Both the position numbers and the translations under genes were made by a program. Of a stretch of 8,469 bases of DNA, positions 1 to 5,572 are shown piece after piece; the stretch's first letter is position 1; every line of letters starts with the position of its first letter. The notes under the pieces are model-generated. The model did no database searches. It was not told the origin of the DNA and worked only from the letters and a program-made list of their open reading frames with translations. Origin of the DNA: Chloroflexota bacterium (GTDB taxonomy: Bacteria > Chloroflexota > Dehalococcoidia > Lucifugimonadales > Lucifugimonadaceae); the NCBI GenBank assembly GCA_002730795.1, contig PCAX01000037.1, positions 2,346-10,814 of the forward strand, in the 5' to 3' direction.

Positions 1-429
1 GATACTAATTTACGGGGTTCATTTTTAGTCTCTAAATACGTGTCCTCGGTAATGATACAAAACAAAAAGGGCGTCATTATTCTTACTTCATCAGGTGCCG
101 GAGTAAAAGGAGGAAGCTCTTCATATGCCTATGGAGCCTCAAAGGGTGGTGTTCACGGACTTACCTTGGTGCTGCAACAGTATTTGGAATCGCATGGAAT
201 CAGGGTTAATGATGTTGCACCTGGTTCGGTCAAAACCCCTTTAAAGGTAAAAAATGTAAACATAATGCATCAAAAAGCAAAAGATAATATTAACTTAGCC
301 AGCAAATATTCGGGATCTCTTGAAGATAAACTTAACGATTTAACTTCCCCAGATGATGTAGCTAAAATTATCGCTTTTATGGCATCGGACGAAGCCAATT
401 TATTAAAAGGCACCGTGTTTACCGGTTAA
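1..429 (+). CDS. Short-chain dehydrogenase/reductase (classical SDR), 5'-truncated by the window edge
   Basis: The frame is open from base 1, reading D-T-N-L-R-G-S-F-L-V-S-K before the GTG at 40, so the gene begins outside the window and 40 is not its start. Classical SDRs are NAD(P)(H)-dependent oxidoreductases in the cytosol; the substrate cannot be told. Visible active-site parts are the Asn of NLRG (7-9), the Ser of TSSG (91-93) and the YGASK motif with Tyr at 130-132 and Lys at 142-144, with the usual 13-residue Ser-Tyr spacing. PGSVKTP follows, as in the family. The Rossmann glycine motif lies upstream, out of view. The protein ends at GTVFTG, just where many SDRs continue to VDGG; an in-frame extension of six codons after the TAA leads to a second TAA at 448-450. 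The short end may be natural for this subgroup or a late nonsense change. The methyltransferase follows after 31 nt. Confidence 0.9.
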   Translation, partial: DTNLRGSFLVSKYVSSVMIQNKKGVIILTSSGAGVKGGSSSYAYGASKGGVHGLTLVLQQYLESHGIRVNDVAPGSVKTPLKVKNVNIMHQKAKDNINLASKYSGSLEDKLNDLTSPDDVAKIIAFMASDEANLLKGTVFTG

Positions 430-460
430 TCTCCAGCCTCTTTATATTAAATAACTCACA

Positions 461-1144
461 ATGAAAAAACTTCCAGTTAACAAAACACAGCGATTACAAA
501 AGTGGTTTGAAAAACAAAAACAATGGGATAATGCTTCCTACGGGGAATTTATGCACCTAGGGGCCAATCAAACCATTTTTCGAATTGCCCTTCAAGATGA
601 AACAATTACAACTGATTCACTGATACTTGATATTGCTTGTGCCATAGGGGGCAACGCTCGATGGTTGGCTTCACTGAATGGTTGCAAAGTTTATGGCATT
701 GACATCGATCAGGATGCATTAGATGCAGCTAATGACCTAGCAGAAATAGAAAACATTTCACATTTATGTGAATTTACGAAAGCAAAAGCTAATAACTTAC
801 CCTACCCCGATTCAATGTTTGATTTCATAATATCCACTGATATTTTCGATCCAGAAGAAGTGAAGAGGGTACTTAAACCAGGAGGTAAGTTCCTTACTCT
901 GGTGTTAATTGATGAGCAAGATATTTCTCCATCATCGCTTGCTGTTAGTTGGTCATTAAAAATAGAATCAGAAATAAATGTTACCGATTTAGCCCTGGCT
1001 TTCCATAGAGCAAAAGAGTCGGAGGCCAAATTGTTGTTTCAGGCGAATTTAATCGATGGACGAGAAATGATTGAAATCATAAATGCAGGTATAAAACCGT
1101 ATACAAAAGGGGGCCAACACTATATGCTGAAATTATCGTCCTGA
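461..1144 (+). CDS. Class I SAM-dependent methyltransferase
   Basis: A 227-residue soluble protein with the Rossmann-like methyltransferase fold. Motif I is LILDIACAIGG (Asp57, Gly63, Gly64), which binds the methionine part of SAM; the acidic end of strand beta2 is GIDID (residues 79-83), which holds the ribose; LPYPDSMFDFIISTDIF matches the beta4 region; and VLKPGG (Pro140-Gly142) is the usual post-beta4 motif. Between STDIF and EEVKRVLKPGG the loop that normally contains an 'EHVPDP...' segment seems about ten residues short, so substrate positioning may differ. The methyl acceptor is unknown. The ATG lacks a strong Shine-Dalgarno sequence (upstream is AAATAACTCACA), which fits read-through translation from the SDR 31 nt upstream. 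A weak 6-bp hairpin (1141-1158) overlaps the TGA stop. Confidence 0.88.
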   Translation: MKKLPVNKTQRLQKWFEKQKQWDNASYGEFMHLGANQTIFRIALQDETITTDSLILDIACAIGGNARWLASLNGCKVYGIDIDQDALDAANDLAEIENISHLCEFTKAKANNLPYPDSMFDFIISTDIFDPEEVKRVLKPGGKFLTLVLIDEQDISPSSLAVSWSLKIESEINVTDLALAFHRAKESEAKLLFQANLIDGREMIEIINAGIKPYTKGGQHYMLKLSS

Positions 1145-1325
1145 AACTCTTTTTTCAGTTAAGACCAACCCAAAATAGAAACAAAACCGACTTCTAATTT
1201 CGCGTAAAGGCTATCACAAGAACATTTTGGGTAACCCCTTTTAAAACCAATCAACAACTACTTTTCTTTACGGTTGTTTTACATGGTAAATACAGGTAAT
1301 GTCAAAATATTTTCCCAATCGGTTA

Positions 1326-1353
1326 TTGACAGTTTCGATTAGGAAATTAAAAT
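1326..1353 (+). promoter_or_regulatory. Candidate sigma70-type promoter for groES-groEL
   Basis: TTGACA (1326-1331, perfect consensus) is followed by a 16-nt spacer and TAAAAT (1348-1353, five of six to TATAAT). Transcription would begin near 1360 and leave an untranslated leader of about 150 nt that carries both palindromes. Call made by eye; no start-site data. Confidence 0.5.
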
Positions 1354-1431
1354 AGTTAGTTGGCGCTTAGATATTGTTCGGATAATTAACGTGATTCGCA
1401 AGTCTGAGTGTCTTGATGGACATTTACATTT

Positions 1432-1444
1432 CGTTCTTGGAACG
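1432..1444. repeat. 13-bp palindrome CGTTC-TTG-GAACG in the groESL leader
   Basis: Perfect 5-bp arms (1432-1436, 1440-1444) around a 3-nt centre. It lies in the presumed 5' leader, about 70 nt before the groES start, seven bases upstream of a second palindrome. It could be an operator half or a small hairpin; it is short enough to arise by chance. Confidence 0.4.
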
Positions 1445-1450
1445 TCAATT

Positions 1451-1469
1451 GTAAACGGTTCATGTTTAC
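1451..1469. promoter_or_regulatory. Possible operator: GTAAAC-N7-GTTTAC
   Basis: Perfect 6-bp inverted arms (1451-1456 and 1464-1469) with a 7-nt spacer, a 19-bp layout typical of dimeric repressor sites. It sits 28 nt upstream of the groES Shine-Dalgarno sequence. It does not match CIRCE or the HAIR element; the regulator is unknown. Confidence 0.4.
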
Positions 1470-1497
1470 GCGTTAGAAAAAATTAAAAACGTAAAAG

Positions 1498-1503
1498 AAG
1501 GAG
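1498..1503 (+). promoter_or_regulatory. Shine-Dalgarno AAGGAG fixing the GTG start of groES
   Basis: AAGGAG with a 9-nt gap to the GTG at 1513. No ATG lies nearby in this frame, and the peptide from this GTG (MALKLKPLGDRV) matches the normal GroES N-terminus, so the GTG start is well supported. Confidence 0.8.
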
Positions 1504-1512
1504 TCACAAAAA

Positions 1513-1809
1513 GTGGCACTAAAACTAAAGCCTCTTGGCGACAGAGTGGTTGTAGAACCTTCCGATGACCAATCGTCAACAAGCCCTGGTGGGATAATAA
1601 TACCTGATACCGCCAAAGAAAAGCCTCAACAGGGAAAAGTAATCGCAGTTGGTCCTGGCCGCACGACCGATGAAGGGAAGGTAATCAAAATGCCGGTTAA
1701 AAATGGAGATGCCGTCATATATTCAAAATACGCCGGCACCGAATACACTGAAAACGGTACCGAGTATCTTATTGTTCGCGAGAGCGACATTTTAGCTATA
1801 TTAGCGTAA
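1513..1809 (+). CDS. groES: Co-chaperonin GroES (Hsp10)
   Basis: 98 residues, the usual GroES length. GroES forms a heptameric lid that caps the GroEL ring and closes the folding chamber in the cytosol. The N-terminal LKPLGDRVVVEP strand is the family signature. The mobile loop that docks to GroEL is at about residues 17-32 and ends in the hydrophobic GGIIIPD segment. KPQQGKVIAVGPG and the C-terminal YLIVRESDILAIL complete the beta barrel. Start is GTG with a good Shine-Dalgarno sequence (AAGGAG, 9-nt spacing). groEL follows 39 nt downstream with its own ribosome site, so this is the standard bicistronic groESL operon. The gene is richer in GC than most of the window (about 42-55% per 60-nt line, hand count). 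Confidence 0.98.
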   Translation: MALKLKPLGDRVVVEPSDDQSSTSPGGIIIPDTAKEKPQQGKVIAVGPGRTTDEGKVIKMPVKNGDAVIYSKYAGTEYTENGTEYLIVRESDILAILA

Positions 1810-1848
1810 CCCAACACATTCCGGGAAAATCGAGAATGGAGAAATAAC

Positions 1849-3480
1849 ATGCCAGCAAAAATAATGAAATTTGGTGAGGACGCAAGGGCACGCCTCAAGG
1901 AAGGTGTTGACACGCTCGCCAATACAGTGAAAGCGACTTTGGGTCCAAAGGGCCGCAATGTCATCGTCGACAAAAAGTTTGGTCCACCACAGGTTAATTC
2001 TGATGGTGTAACTATTGCCAAAGAAATAGATTTGGAAGATAGTTTTGCCAACATGGGCGCACAGCTTCTTAAAGAGGCATCCAAAAAGACCAATGATGAC
2101 GCGGGAGACGGAACTACGACATCTACCGTACTTGCCCAGGCTATAATCAGCGAGGGATTTAAGAACGTAGCGGCCGGAGCCGATCCTATGGCTCTCAAAA
2201 GAGGGATGGAAAAGGCAATGGATACCATAAGAACGTCTATTGTTGCTCAGTCCACACCTGTCCAAGATAAGGCCCAGATATCTAATGTAGCCGTACTTTC
2301 TTCACACGATGAAGAAATGGGAACCTTAATAGCAGATGTTATGGATAAGGTAGGAAAGGATGGTGTTATAACTGTTGATGAGTCTAAATCATTAAGTTAT
2401 GAAACCGATTTCGTTGAGGGAATGAATATAGATAGGGGATTTTTATCGCCTTATTTTGTTACTAACGCGGAACGACAGGAATCTATTTTGGACAACCCAT
2501 ATGTATTGATTACCGGTCAGAAAATTTCCGCTGTTTCAGACCTTCTTCCTGTCCTAGAAAAAGTTCTTCAAACAAAAAAGAATATTTTAGTTATAGCAGA
2601 AGATATCGAAGGAGAAGCTCTTGCTACTCTTGTAGTAAACAGACTAAGGGGAACCTTGAACTGTTGCGCGGTAAAAGCTCCAGGTTTTGGTGATAGGCGA
2701 AAAGCGATGCTTGAAGATATAGCCATATTGACCGGAGGAACCGTTATTTCGGAGGAGGTAGGAAGAAAACTAGACTCCGTGAATCTTGATGATTTAGGAA
2801 CCTGTAGTCAAGTTGTTATTAAAAAAGATGATACGACATTCGTTGGGGGATCAGGATCAGCTGACGCTATTAAAGGTCGTCTTGGAGAAATTTCTGTTCA
2901 AATCGAAGAAACCACTTCTGATTACGATAGAGAAAAACTTCAAGAGAGACAAGCTAAACTATCTGGAGGAGTGGCTATTCTCAGGGTAGGAGCAGCTACG
3001 GAAATTGAAATGAAAGAAAAGAAGCAGAGAATGGAAGATGCTCTCGAAGCTACTAGGTCTGCTGTCGAAGAAGGAATAGTTCCCGGTGGAGGAACTGTTT
3101 TAATCAAAACTTCTAGTGAATTATCATCCTTAAAAACAGGTGATTCCGATGAGCAAACCGGTGTGGACATTCTTCGAAAAGCTCTTTTAGAGCCCATTAA
3201 GGTTATCGCATCAAATTCAGGATTTGAAGGTGCAGTGATACTTGAAAAAGTTTCAGGAAGTAAAGCTAAGAATTATGGATTCGACGCCTATGAAGAAAAA
3301 TATGGCGATATGACTGTTATGGGCATAGTAGATCCCGCAAAGGTAACGAGGGCGGCAATAGAAAATGCCGTATCAGTTGCTGGAATGATACTAACAACCG
3401 AAGCCCTTATAACTGAAAAGGACGAACCCGCTCCGCCACCAATGCCAGGTGGACCTCCTGGTGGTGGTATGGACTTTTAG
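1849..3480 (+). CDS. groEL: Chaperonin GroEL (Hsp60)
   Basis: 543 residues, full length. GroEL makes the double seven-membered ring that folds proteins with ATP and GroES. ATP-site motifs are intact: TLGPKGRNV (30-38), Asp52 in NSDGVTIAKEI, GDGTTT with Asp87 (86-91), and the catalytic Asp397 in MEDALEATRSAVEEG, the counterpart of E. coli Asp398. The apical domain carries NRLRGTLNCCAVKAPGFGDRRKAMLEDIAILTGG; the vicinal Cys pair is uncommon in textbook GroELs but harmless to the fold. The tail is Pro/Gly-rich and ends GGGMDF, a variant of the GGM tail. Start ATG has GGAGA (1838-1842) 6 nt upstream. GC content is about 48% over 1861-2280 and about 38% over 2281-2700 (hand count), a visible step within one gene. 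A hairpin terminator follows. Confidence 0.99.
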   Translation: MPAKIMKFGEDARARLKEGVDTLANTVKATLGPKGRNVIVDKKFGPPQVNSDGVTIAKEIDLEDSFANMGAQLLKEASKKTNDDAGDGTTTSTVLAQAIISEGFKNVAAGADPMALKRGMEKAMDTIRTSIVAQSTPVQDKAQISNVAVLSSHDEEMGTLIADVMDKVGKDGVITVDESKSLSYETDFVEGMNIDRGFLSPYFVTNAERQESILDNPYVLITGQKISAVSDLLPVLEKVLQTKKNILVIAEDIEGEALATLVVNRLRGTLNCCAVKAPGFGDRRKAMLEDIAILTGGTVISEEVGRKLDSVNLDDLGTCSQVVIKKDDTTFVGGSGSADAIKGRLGEISVQIEETTSDYDREKLQERQAKLSGGVAILRVGAATEIEMKEKKQRMEDALEATRSAVEEGIVPGGGTVLIKTSSELSSLKTGDSDEQTGVDILRKALLEPIKVIASNSGFEGAVILEKVSGSKAKNYGFDAYEEKYGDMTVMGIVDPAKVTRAAIENAVSVAGMILTTEALITEKDEPAPPPMPGGPPGGGMDF

Positions 3481-3500
3481 GAAAAAAGTTTCTATAAAGC

Positions 3501-3536
3501 AAAGAGGCCGTGGCAGTTGTTGCGGTCTCTTTCTTT
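3501..3536. terminator. Bidirectional intrinsic terminator after groEL
   Basis: Ten-base arms AAAGAGGCCG (3501-3510) and CGGTCTCTTT (3523-3532), pairing throughout with one G-U wobble and a 12-nt loop, followed by TTTCTTT on the plus strand. It starts 20 nt after the groEL stop. On the minus strand it lies downstream of the convergent gene ending at 3556 and is followed by a T-containing run, so it may stop both transcripts. Confidence 0.75.
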
Positions 3537-3555
3537 AACCAAAATCCATTCACTT

Positions 3556-4242
3556 TCACTCAGGCGAATTAGGTGAAGATGTTAAACTTTCGTATAGTTT
3601 TGTCATACCGTCAAGCCATTTTGTTTGAACTTCCGGGTCCCATTTTGGATCAAACTCAGGGTATTTATCTAAAATTCTTTCGATTAAAGACAAGTTATTA
3701 TGAACATTACTTTGTTCTAACGCTACGTAACTTTGTTTATCTGACGGATTCTTAGGTTTACTAATAGCACCAGACGTTCTTCCCGACCCATGTCTTCTCG
3801 CAAGAATATATTGCGACAATTCAATGCCCGCGTCTTGGGCAGCTCTTATAAAAAAGGCTTCACATTTAGTCAACACACCCTCTTTGGTCCCAAACATTCG
3901 AAAAGCTTCTCTGAATTGATTCTTTGTAGCTTTTCTTAAATCCAGAGCAAAAATAGGAACATAGAAGCGCTCTAGAACCATCCGAATCATCTCTCGCCTG
4001 TCTCTACCACGGGCATAAACCAACTTTTCCAGGTCACCAGATGGCCGATTCATTTCATCTATCAATCCCAATGCTTTAAGCGCAGTTACAAGCTGCGTTC
4101 CAGAACTTCCAGAAAACCTATTAACCCAAACACTTCTATCTATCCTATCTGGTATACCTTCCTGAAGAAATTCCAAAAAGGTTCGGAATGTCCTGTACGG
4201 AACATACGGTGGTACGGTATTTAGCTTTTTATTATTCACCAT
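3556..4242 (-). CDS. DUF5343-like protein of unknown function
   Basis: A 228-residue soluble protein without signal peptide or membrane segments. The N-terminal half resembles the DUF5343 family: PPYVPYRTFRTFLEFL (11-26), IPDRIDRSVW (30-39) and the small-residue turn FSGSSGTQLVTALKALGLID (43-62), which looks like a winged-helix-type DNA- or protein-binding fold. A helical middle (about 80-150) follows, then a polar, low-complexity linker (about 151-180). The C-terminus has a second compact motif, LIERILDKYPEFDPKWDPEVQTKW, with Trp201 and Trp209, also seen in relatives from memory. Function is not known for the family. It is divergent from the ParB-like gene, 222 nt away, and convergent with groEL. 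The ATG at 4242 has only a weak AAGATAG ribosome site. Family assignment is by recognition, not search. Confidence 0.7.
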   Translation of the reverse strand: MVNNKKLNTVPPYVPYRTFRTFLEFLQEGIPDRIDRSVWVNRFSGSSGTQLVTALKALGLIDEMNRPSGDLEKLVYARGRDRREMIRMVLERFYVPIFALDLRKATKNQFREAFRMFGTKEGVLTKCEAFFIRAAQDAGIELSQYILARRHGSGRTSGAISKPKNPSDKQSYVALEQSNVHNNLSLIERILDKYPEFDPKWDPEVQTKWLDGMTKLYESLTSSPNSPE

Positions 4243-4284
4243 TCTATCTTGAATTATTAAGTTTTTTTTATTGGCGATACCATT

Positions 4285-4290
4285 ATTTTA
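4285..4290 (-). promoter_or_regulatory. Weak candidate -10 box for the DUF5343-like gene
   Basis: On the minus strand this reads TAAAAT, about 43 nt upstream of the ATG and directly downstream of the 12-bp inverted repeat. No convincing -35 hexamer stands 16-18 nt upstream. If real, the repeat arms overlap its -35 zone, which would suit repression or activation there. Confidence 0.3.
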
Positions 4291-4294
4291 TCGT

Positions 4295-4329
4295 ACACAT
4301 TCCAAATTTTCCTTGCTTTTGGAATGTGT
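4295..4329. repeat. Perfect 12-bp inverted repeat, ACACATTCCAAA / TTTGGAATGTGT
   Basis: Left arm 4295-4306, right arm 4318-4329, 11-nt T/C-rich spacer. No T-run follows on either strand, so a terminator is less likely than a protein-binding site. Each arm contains the ATTCCAAA/TTTGGAAT element that recurs twice more toward the ParB-like gene. Confidence 0.75.
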
Positions 4330-4399
4330 TTCCCATGATGAAGGACAGTTTTTGAAACTTATTTTTGGAATAGCGATAATAATAAACGTAGTTTGGAAT
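4299..4399. promoter_or_regulatory. Four TTTGGAAT elements between the divergent genes
   Basis: Copies at 4299-4306 (minus orientation), 4318-4325, 4364-4371 and 4392-4399 (plus orientation). The third lies inside the spacer of the plus-strand promoter and the fourth just after its expected start point, the positions where a repressor would block transcription. The likely binder is the ParB-like HTH protein encoded next to it (inference). Confidence 0.55.
4352..4380 (+). promoter_or_regulatory. Sigma70-type promoter for the ParB-like gene
   Basis: TTGAAA (4352-4357) and GATAAT (4375-4380), each five of six to consensus, with the ideal 17-nt spacer. Transcription would start near 4387, leaving a leader of about 78 nt. 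A TTTGGAAT element sits in the spacer and an 11-bp inverted repeat frames the promoter, with its left arm covering most of the -35 box. Confidence 0.6.
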
Positions 4400-4414
4400 C
4401 TACAATAAGTTTCA
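4353..4414. repeat. 11-bp perfect inverted repeat framing the ParB-like gene promoter
   Basis: TGAAACTTATT (4353-4363) and AATAAGTTTCA (4404-4414), 40-nt spacer. The arms contain GAAAC and GTTTC, and the right one extends to GTTTCAC (4409-4415), the same as a half of the bacterial parS site, but the halves are far apart and point outward, so this is not a standard parS. Confidence 0.6.
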
Positions 4415-4453
4415 CACTATATTTGTTTAATACAAGTTTGTACCAAATATTAT

Positions 4454-4458
4454 AAGGA
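4454..4458 (+). promoter_or_regulatory. Shine-Dalgarno AAGGA deciding a TTG start
   Basis: AAGGA lies 6 nt before the TTG at 4465. The next in-frame ATG is at codon 92, beyond the conserved N-terminal domain, so TTG is the best start. Confidence 0.7.
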
Positions 4459-4464
4459 AAAGAT

Positions 4465-5370
4465 TTGAAAATACCTCTAAACGAAATCGTTTACCAAGTT
4501 GGAAGACCGTCAACGGTTAATCGAACGGGAAGCAACAGAATAACAAGAACTAAAAGAAAACCTGTGGTATTAAAAACCTCTCGTGGATATAAGTTACTCC
4601 TTGGGGAACACATAATCAGAGAAAAAAAGAACAACGGCGCTAAAGAGGTCGAATGTTCAGTTAAGGAATCCTTAACCGATCAAGAGAAATGGGAGCTTTC
4701 CCTAGCAGAACAATATTATTCCGCCCTGATACCACCAATGGAACTAGGTAAATCCTTTGTCCGATACAGGGAAGCAAATAACATAACACAACAAGAACTC
4801 GCACGACGCACTGGAATAACTCCGGGAACAATCCACCATTATGAAAGCTTAATAAAAACCCTCGACCCAAATCTTGCAGAAAAATTAGTATCTGGAGCAT
4901 TAACCTTCAAAGAAGCTAGATGTATCGCTGATATCGATAGTCACGAAAGACAACGCGAAATAGCTCAACCTTTTCTTGATGGTCGTTTATCCAGTGTTCA
5001 CGTCGAACGAATTGTAGGAATAGCTAAATCCAACAAACACATGTCTGTTGACGATATTATCAACGCTAGAGATCCAAATGAGAGCAAAAATTCAAATAGC
5101 TCCGATACAGTATTTTCTATCCGTCCTCCAGAAACTATAGCAGTTGCTGACCCAGATCTAGTTGAATCATCCATTTTACGTATCGCGGGGGAACTTGACG
5201 CTTTACAGTTACAGGATATACCAGGCTATCGACGATTAAAACTTATTTCCAGTTTAAGAATTTTAGATTCAAGACTGAAATCCACACTCCATCATCTAAA
5301 TATTAAAAATTCTTTCAGTTCAAGAAATACAAGAACCATAGATCAAAACGACAAAAAAGTCGAAGCCTAA
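4465..5370 (+). CDS. Orphan ParB/KorB-like DNA-binding protein
   Basis: 301 residues. The N-terminal segment (2-66: KIPLNEIVYQVGRP...KPVVLKTSRGYKLLLGEHIIREKKNNGAKEVECSV) has the layout of the ParB N-terminal domain, with LLGEHIIR (45-52) in place of the GERRxxA motif that binds CTP in true ParB. The central part (70-190) is ParB/KorB-like: LTDQEKWELSLAEQYYSA, then the helix-turn-helix ITQQELARRTGITPGTIHHYESLIK (107-131), then LVSGALTFKEARCIADI. The C-terminal region (about 220-285) may dimerise. Such proteins bind operators or centromeres. No ParA gene lies within the window, and CTP-motif Arg residues look replaced, so a local transcription regulator is more likely than a partition protein. 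It is divergent from the DUF5343-like gene and ends at a terminator hairpin. The start is TTG. Confidence 0.75.
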   Translation: MKIPLNEIVYQVGRPSTVNRTGSNRITRTKRKPVVLKTSRGYKLLLGEHIIREKKNNGAKEVECSVKESLTDQEKWELSLAEQYYSALIPPMELGKSFVRYREANNITQQELARRTGITPGTIHHYESLIKTLDPNLAEKLVSGALTFKEARCIADIDSHERQREIAQPFLDGRLSSVHVERIVGIAKSNKHMSVDDIINARDPNESKNSNSSDTVFSIRPPETIAVADPDLVESSILRIAGELDALQLQDIPGYRRLKLISSLRILDSRLKSTLHHLNIKNSFSSRNTRTIDQNDKKVEA

Positions 5371-5405
5371 AATGTAATGAATAAAACACTTAATATGAAC
5401 ATAGG

Positions 5406-5433
5406 AAGGATTGTGCGGACACACATCCTTTTT
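5406..5433 (+). terminator. Intrinsic terminator after the ParB-like gene
   Basis: AAGGAT(T)GTG (5406-5415, with T5412 bulged) pairs with CACATCCTT (5422-5430) around a 6-nt loop and runs into TTTTT (5429-5433). It begins 35 nt after the stop codon. Confidence 0.7.
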
Positions 5434-5440
5434 CTGCCTA

Positions 5441-5472
5441 AAGAATTGTGCCATGGGCTCAGCCCAATTCTT
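5441..5472. repeat. Hairpin AAGAATTG / CAATTCTT
   Basis: Perfect 8-bp arms (5441-5448, 5465-5472) around 16 nt that also holds GGGC-TCA-GCCC, which can form a small inner hairpin in competition. It is nested between TTTTTCTG (5429-5436) and CAGAAAAA (5488-5495), themselves complementary. No T-run follows directly. Confidence 0.6.
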
Positions 5473-5514
5473 GTCTATTCTCCCTGACAGAAAAACCATG
5501 AGAAGAGCCTATAT

Positions 5515-5547
5515 ACCTCCCCTTATTCAAATTGAATAAGGGGAGGT
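5515..5547. terminator. 33-bp near-perfect palindrome, likely terminator of the minus-strand operon
   Basis: Sixteen-base arms (5515-5530, 5532-5547) are exactly complementary around a single A5531. The stem has a GC-rich base (ACCTCCCC) and an AT-rich tip. It lies 25 nt beyond the MFS stop on the minus strand. Neither side has a strong T-run, so it is either an atypical terminator, an mRNA-end stabiliser or a protein-binding palindrome. Confidence 0.6.
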
Positions 5548-5572
5548 GCTTAATCAGTCAAATCTAGGCATA

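Larger units (their letters stand above)
1145..1512. other. Intergenic region, groESL leader (368 nt)
   Basis: No plausible gene was found here. It holds, in order: a 6-bp inverted repeat at the methyltransferase stop (CTGAAA 1141-1146, TTTCAG 1153-1158); a 9-bp perfect inverted repeat ACCCAAAAT (1168-1176) and ATTTTGGGT (1224-1232) with a 47-nt spacer; a sigma70-like promoter (1326-1353); and two short palindromes just upstream of groES (1432-1444 and 1451-1469). I looked for the CIRCE element (TTAGCACTC-N9-GAGTGCTAA) that HrcA binds in many bacteria and did not find it. Confidence 0.7.

Noticed and set aside
40..429. SDR gene starting at the GTG at 40
   Set aside because: Conserved SDR sequence (NLRGSFLVSKY) runs in frame before it to base 1.
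1399..1415. CAAG-N9-CTTG considered as a CIRCE or HAIR-type heat-shock operator
   Set aside because: Only four-base arms and little match to either consensus; likely chance.
1626..2228. Long minus-strand open frame across groES/groEL (200 codons), and another at 1801-2265
   Set aside because: Lies opposite strongly conserved groES and groEL; no family features, no ribosome site; a shadow of coding constraint on the other strand.
3573..3755. Plus-strand 60-codon open frame opposite the DUF5343-like gene
   Set aside because: Antisense to a better-supported gene, no ribosome site, no known motifs.
4170..4192. ATTCC...GGAAT inverted pair within the start of the DUF5343-like gene, resembling the intergenic repeats
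   Set aside because: Five-base arms only, lacks the AAA/TTT part on one side, and is explained by codons for a Phe/Arg/Glu-rich stretch.
4295..4329. The 12-bp inverted repeat as an intrinsic terminator
   Set aside because: It lies between two divergent starts and has no T-run on either strand; an operator fits better.
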